Under the pieces are notes generated by a model, which ran no database searches, was not told the origin of the DNA, and was given only the letters and a program-made list of their open reading frames with translations. From JBHENW01 sp046261875 (lineage in GTDB: Bacteria > Acidobacteriota > Thermoanaerobaculia > UBA5066 > Gp7-AA6): 15,473 bases of DNA. A program made the position numbers and the translations under genes. How positions within the stretch are numbered: position 1 is the first letter of the stretch; the number at the start of each line of letters is the position of its first letter. Where the stretch lies: NCBI GenBank assembly GCA_046261875.1, contig JBHENW010000079.1:1-15473 (forward strand), read 5' to 3'. Positions 15,169 through 15,473 of this stretch are shown here, one piece after another.

Positions 15169-15320
15169 TGTCGAGACCGGGACTCTATCGGACGAAGCTG
15201 TCGCCTGTCAGCCGTCCGCCGAGAGCTGAGAGGCTAGTCAATATGGAGTGACCGGTTCCGTCGCGTAGATGCGTGGGTTGCAGCTTTACGCTGTAGAGCC
15301 ACATACGGGAGGAACCGGTC
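15169..15320. mobile_element. Left end of an IS110-family element and junction with the host
   Basis: These 152 bp separate the hbd start from the transposase start. The IS boundary lies somewhere here, probably left of the hairpin at 15249. IS110 elements usually lack terminal inverted repeats and target duplications, so no boundary can be read directly. The 80 bp at 15169-15248 hold only the weak hbd promoter candidate; I see nothing else in them. Confidence 0.5.
15184..15211 (-). promoter_or_regulatory. Weak candidate promoter for the hbd cluster
   Basis: On the minus strand CTGACA (15211-15206) resembles a -35 box and GATAGA (15189-15184) a poor -10 box, 16 nt apart. Transcription would start about 9 nt before the hbd ATG. 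The -10 match is weak, so this is only a suggestion. Confidence 0.2.
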
Positions 15321-15321
15321 A
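15249..15321 (+). ncRNA. Long nested hairpin upstream of the IS110 transposase, candidate structured IS RNA
   Basis: A perfect 11-bp inverted repeat pairs TGACCGGTTCC (15249-15259) with GGAACCGGTCA (15311-15321). Inside it, further pairs stack in order: CGTA/TACG (15264-15267 with 15304-15307), GTGG/CCAC (15273-15276 with 15299-15302), and TTGCAGC/GCTGTAG (15278-15284 with 15290-15296, two G-U pairs) around a TTTAC loop. Internal loops separate the stems. IS110-family elements are known to encode a structured bridge or seeker RNA next to the transposase gene, often in the left end. This hairpin also overlaps the transposase ribosome binding site (GGGAGG, 15307-15312) and the A of its ATG, so control of translation is an equal possibility. 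The IS end cannot be placed here. Confidence 0.45.
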
Positions 15322-15473
15322 TGAAGGATTCTCCGTTTTGGGTTGGTTTGGATTGGCATGCGGACTGGGTGACGGGTTCTGTGTTTGGCGCAACGGGGAG
15401 CGCTCCATTGGAGCGGTTGGAGGTGGTTCCCGACGCCCGGGGTCTTGCTCGGCTGATTCGTCGGCTCAAGGGT
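15321..15473 (+). CDS. IS110-family transposase, N-terminal fragment
   Basis: The ATG at 15321 follows GGGAGG by 8 nt and opens a frame of 51 codons that runs off the right edge. FWVGLDWHADWVTGSVFG (6-23) matches the start of the RuvC-like DEDD domain of IS110 transposases, with the first catalytic aspartate at residue 11. Codons are visibly richer in T (ttt, gtt, ggt, ttg, gct) than in the host genes to the left, as expected for a mobile element. The DEDD remainder and the C-terminal serine domain lie outside the window, so intactness and subgroup cannot be judged. Confidence 0.8.
   Translation, partial: MKDSPFWVGLDWHADWVTGSVFGATGSAPLERLEVVPDARGLARLIRRLKG

Noticed and set aside
15185..15469. 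A 94-codon minus-strand open frame across the IS end
   Set aside because: It is antisense to the transposase start and the hairpin, and has no recognisable content.

Overview
The window is a gene-dense stretch of a GC-rich bacterial chromosome. It has no rRNA, tRNA or CRISPR. Its right edge enters an insertion sequence. GTG starts are frequent (9 of 17 genes), and most junctions are 4-nt overlaps or gaps of a few bases. The gene set suggests Acidobacteriota or a related deep-branching GC-rich lineage: a nuo cluster without E, F and G, a DUF4388 protein, a zinc-ribbon TPR protein and a two-domain MaeB. That placement is an inference from gene content.

Region 1 (1-6467, minus strand) is a respiratory complex I operon transcribed right to left: MidA-family methyltransferase, nuoA, B, C, D, H, I, J, K and the first codons of nuoL. 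No nuoE, F or G lies between D and H. The leading gene belongs to the MidA/NDUFAF7 family. In mitochondria this family dimethylates an arginine of the NuoD homologue, and that arginine is present here. The methyltransferase gene overlaps nuoA by 4 nt, so enzyme and probable substrate appear to be made together.

Region 2 (6468-8378) starts with a 59-bp divergent promoter region. It holds a perfect TATAAT for the nuo operon, a weaker -10 for the opposite strand and a short palindrome between them. Two plus-strand genes follow. One encodes a DUF4388 protein with a degenerate C-terminal J-like domain. The other encodes a small secreted protein of unknown function whose signal peptide and mature part lie in different frames, joined at a run of four G.

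Region 3 (8379-15168, minus strand) may be a second operon: 3-hydroxyacyl-CoA dehydrogenase, zinc-ribbon/TPR protein, prolyl-tRNA synthetase and MaeB malic enzyme. The gaps are 7, 46 and 2 bp. It converges on region 2 with only 18 bp between stop codons, and those 18 bp are almost entirely palindromic.

Region 4 (about 15169-15473) holds the 5' end of an IS110-family transposase. It is preceded by a long nested hairpin that resembles, in position and form, the structured non-coding RNA known from the left ends of this IS family. The IS boundary cannot be placed from this window.
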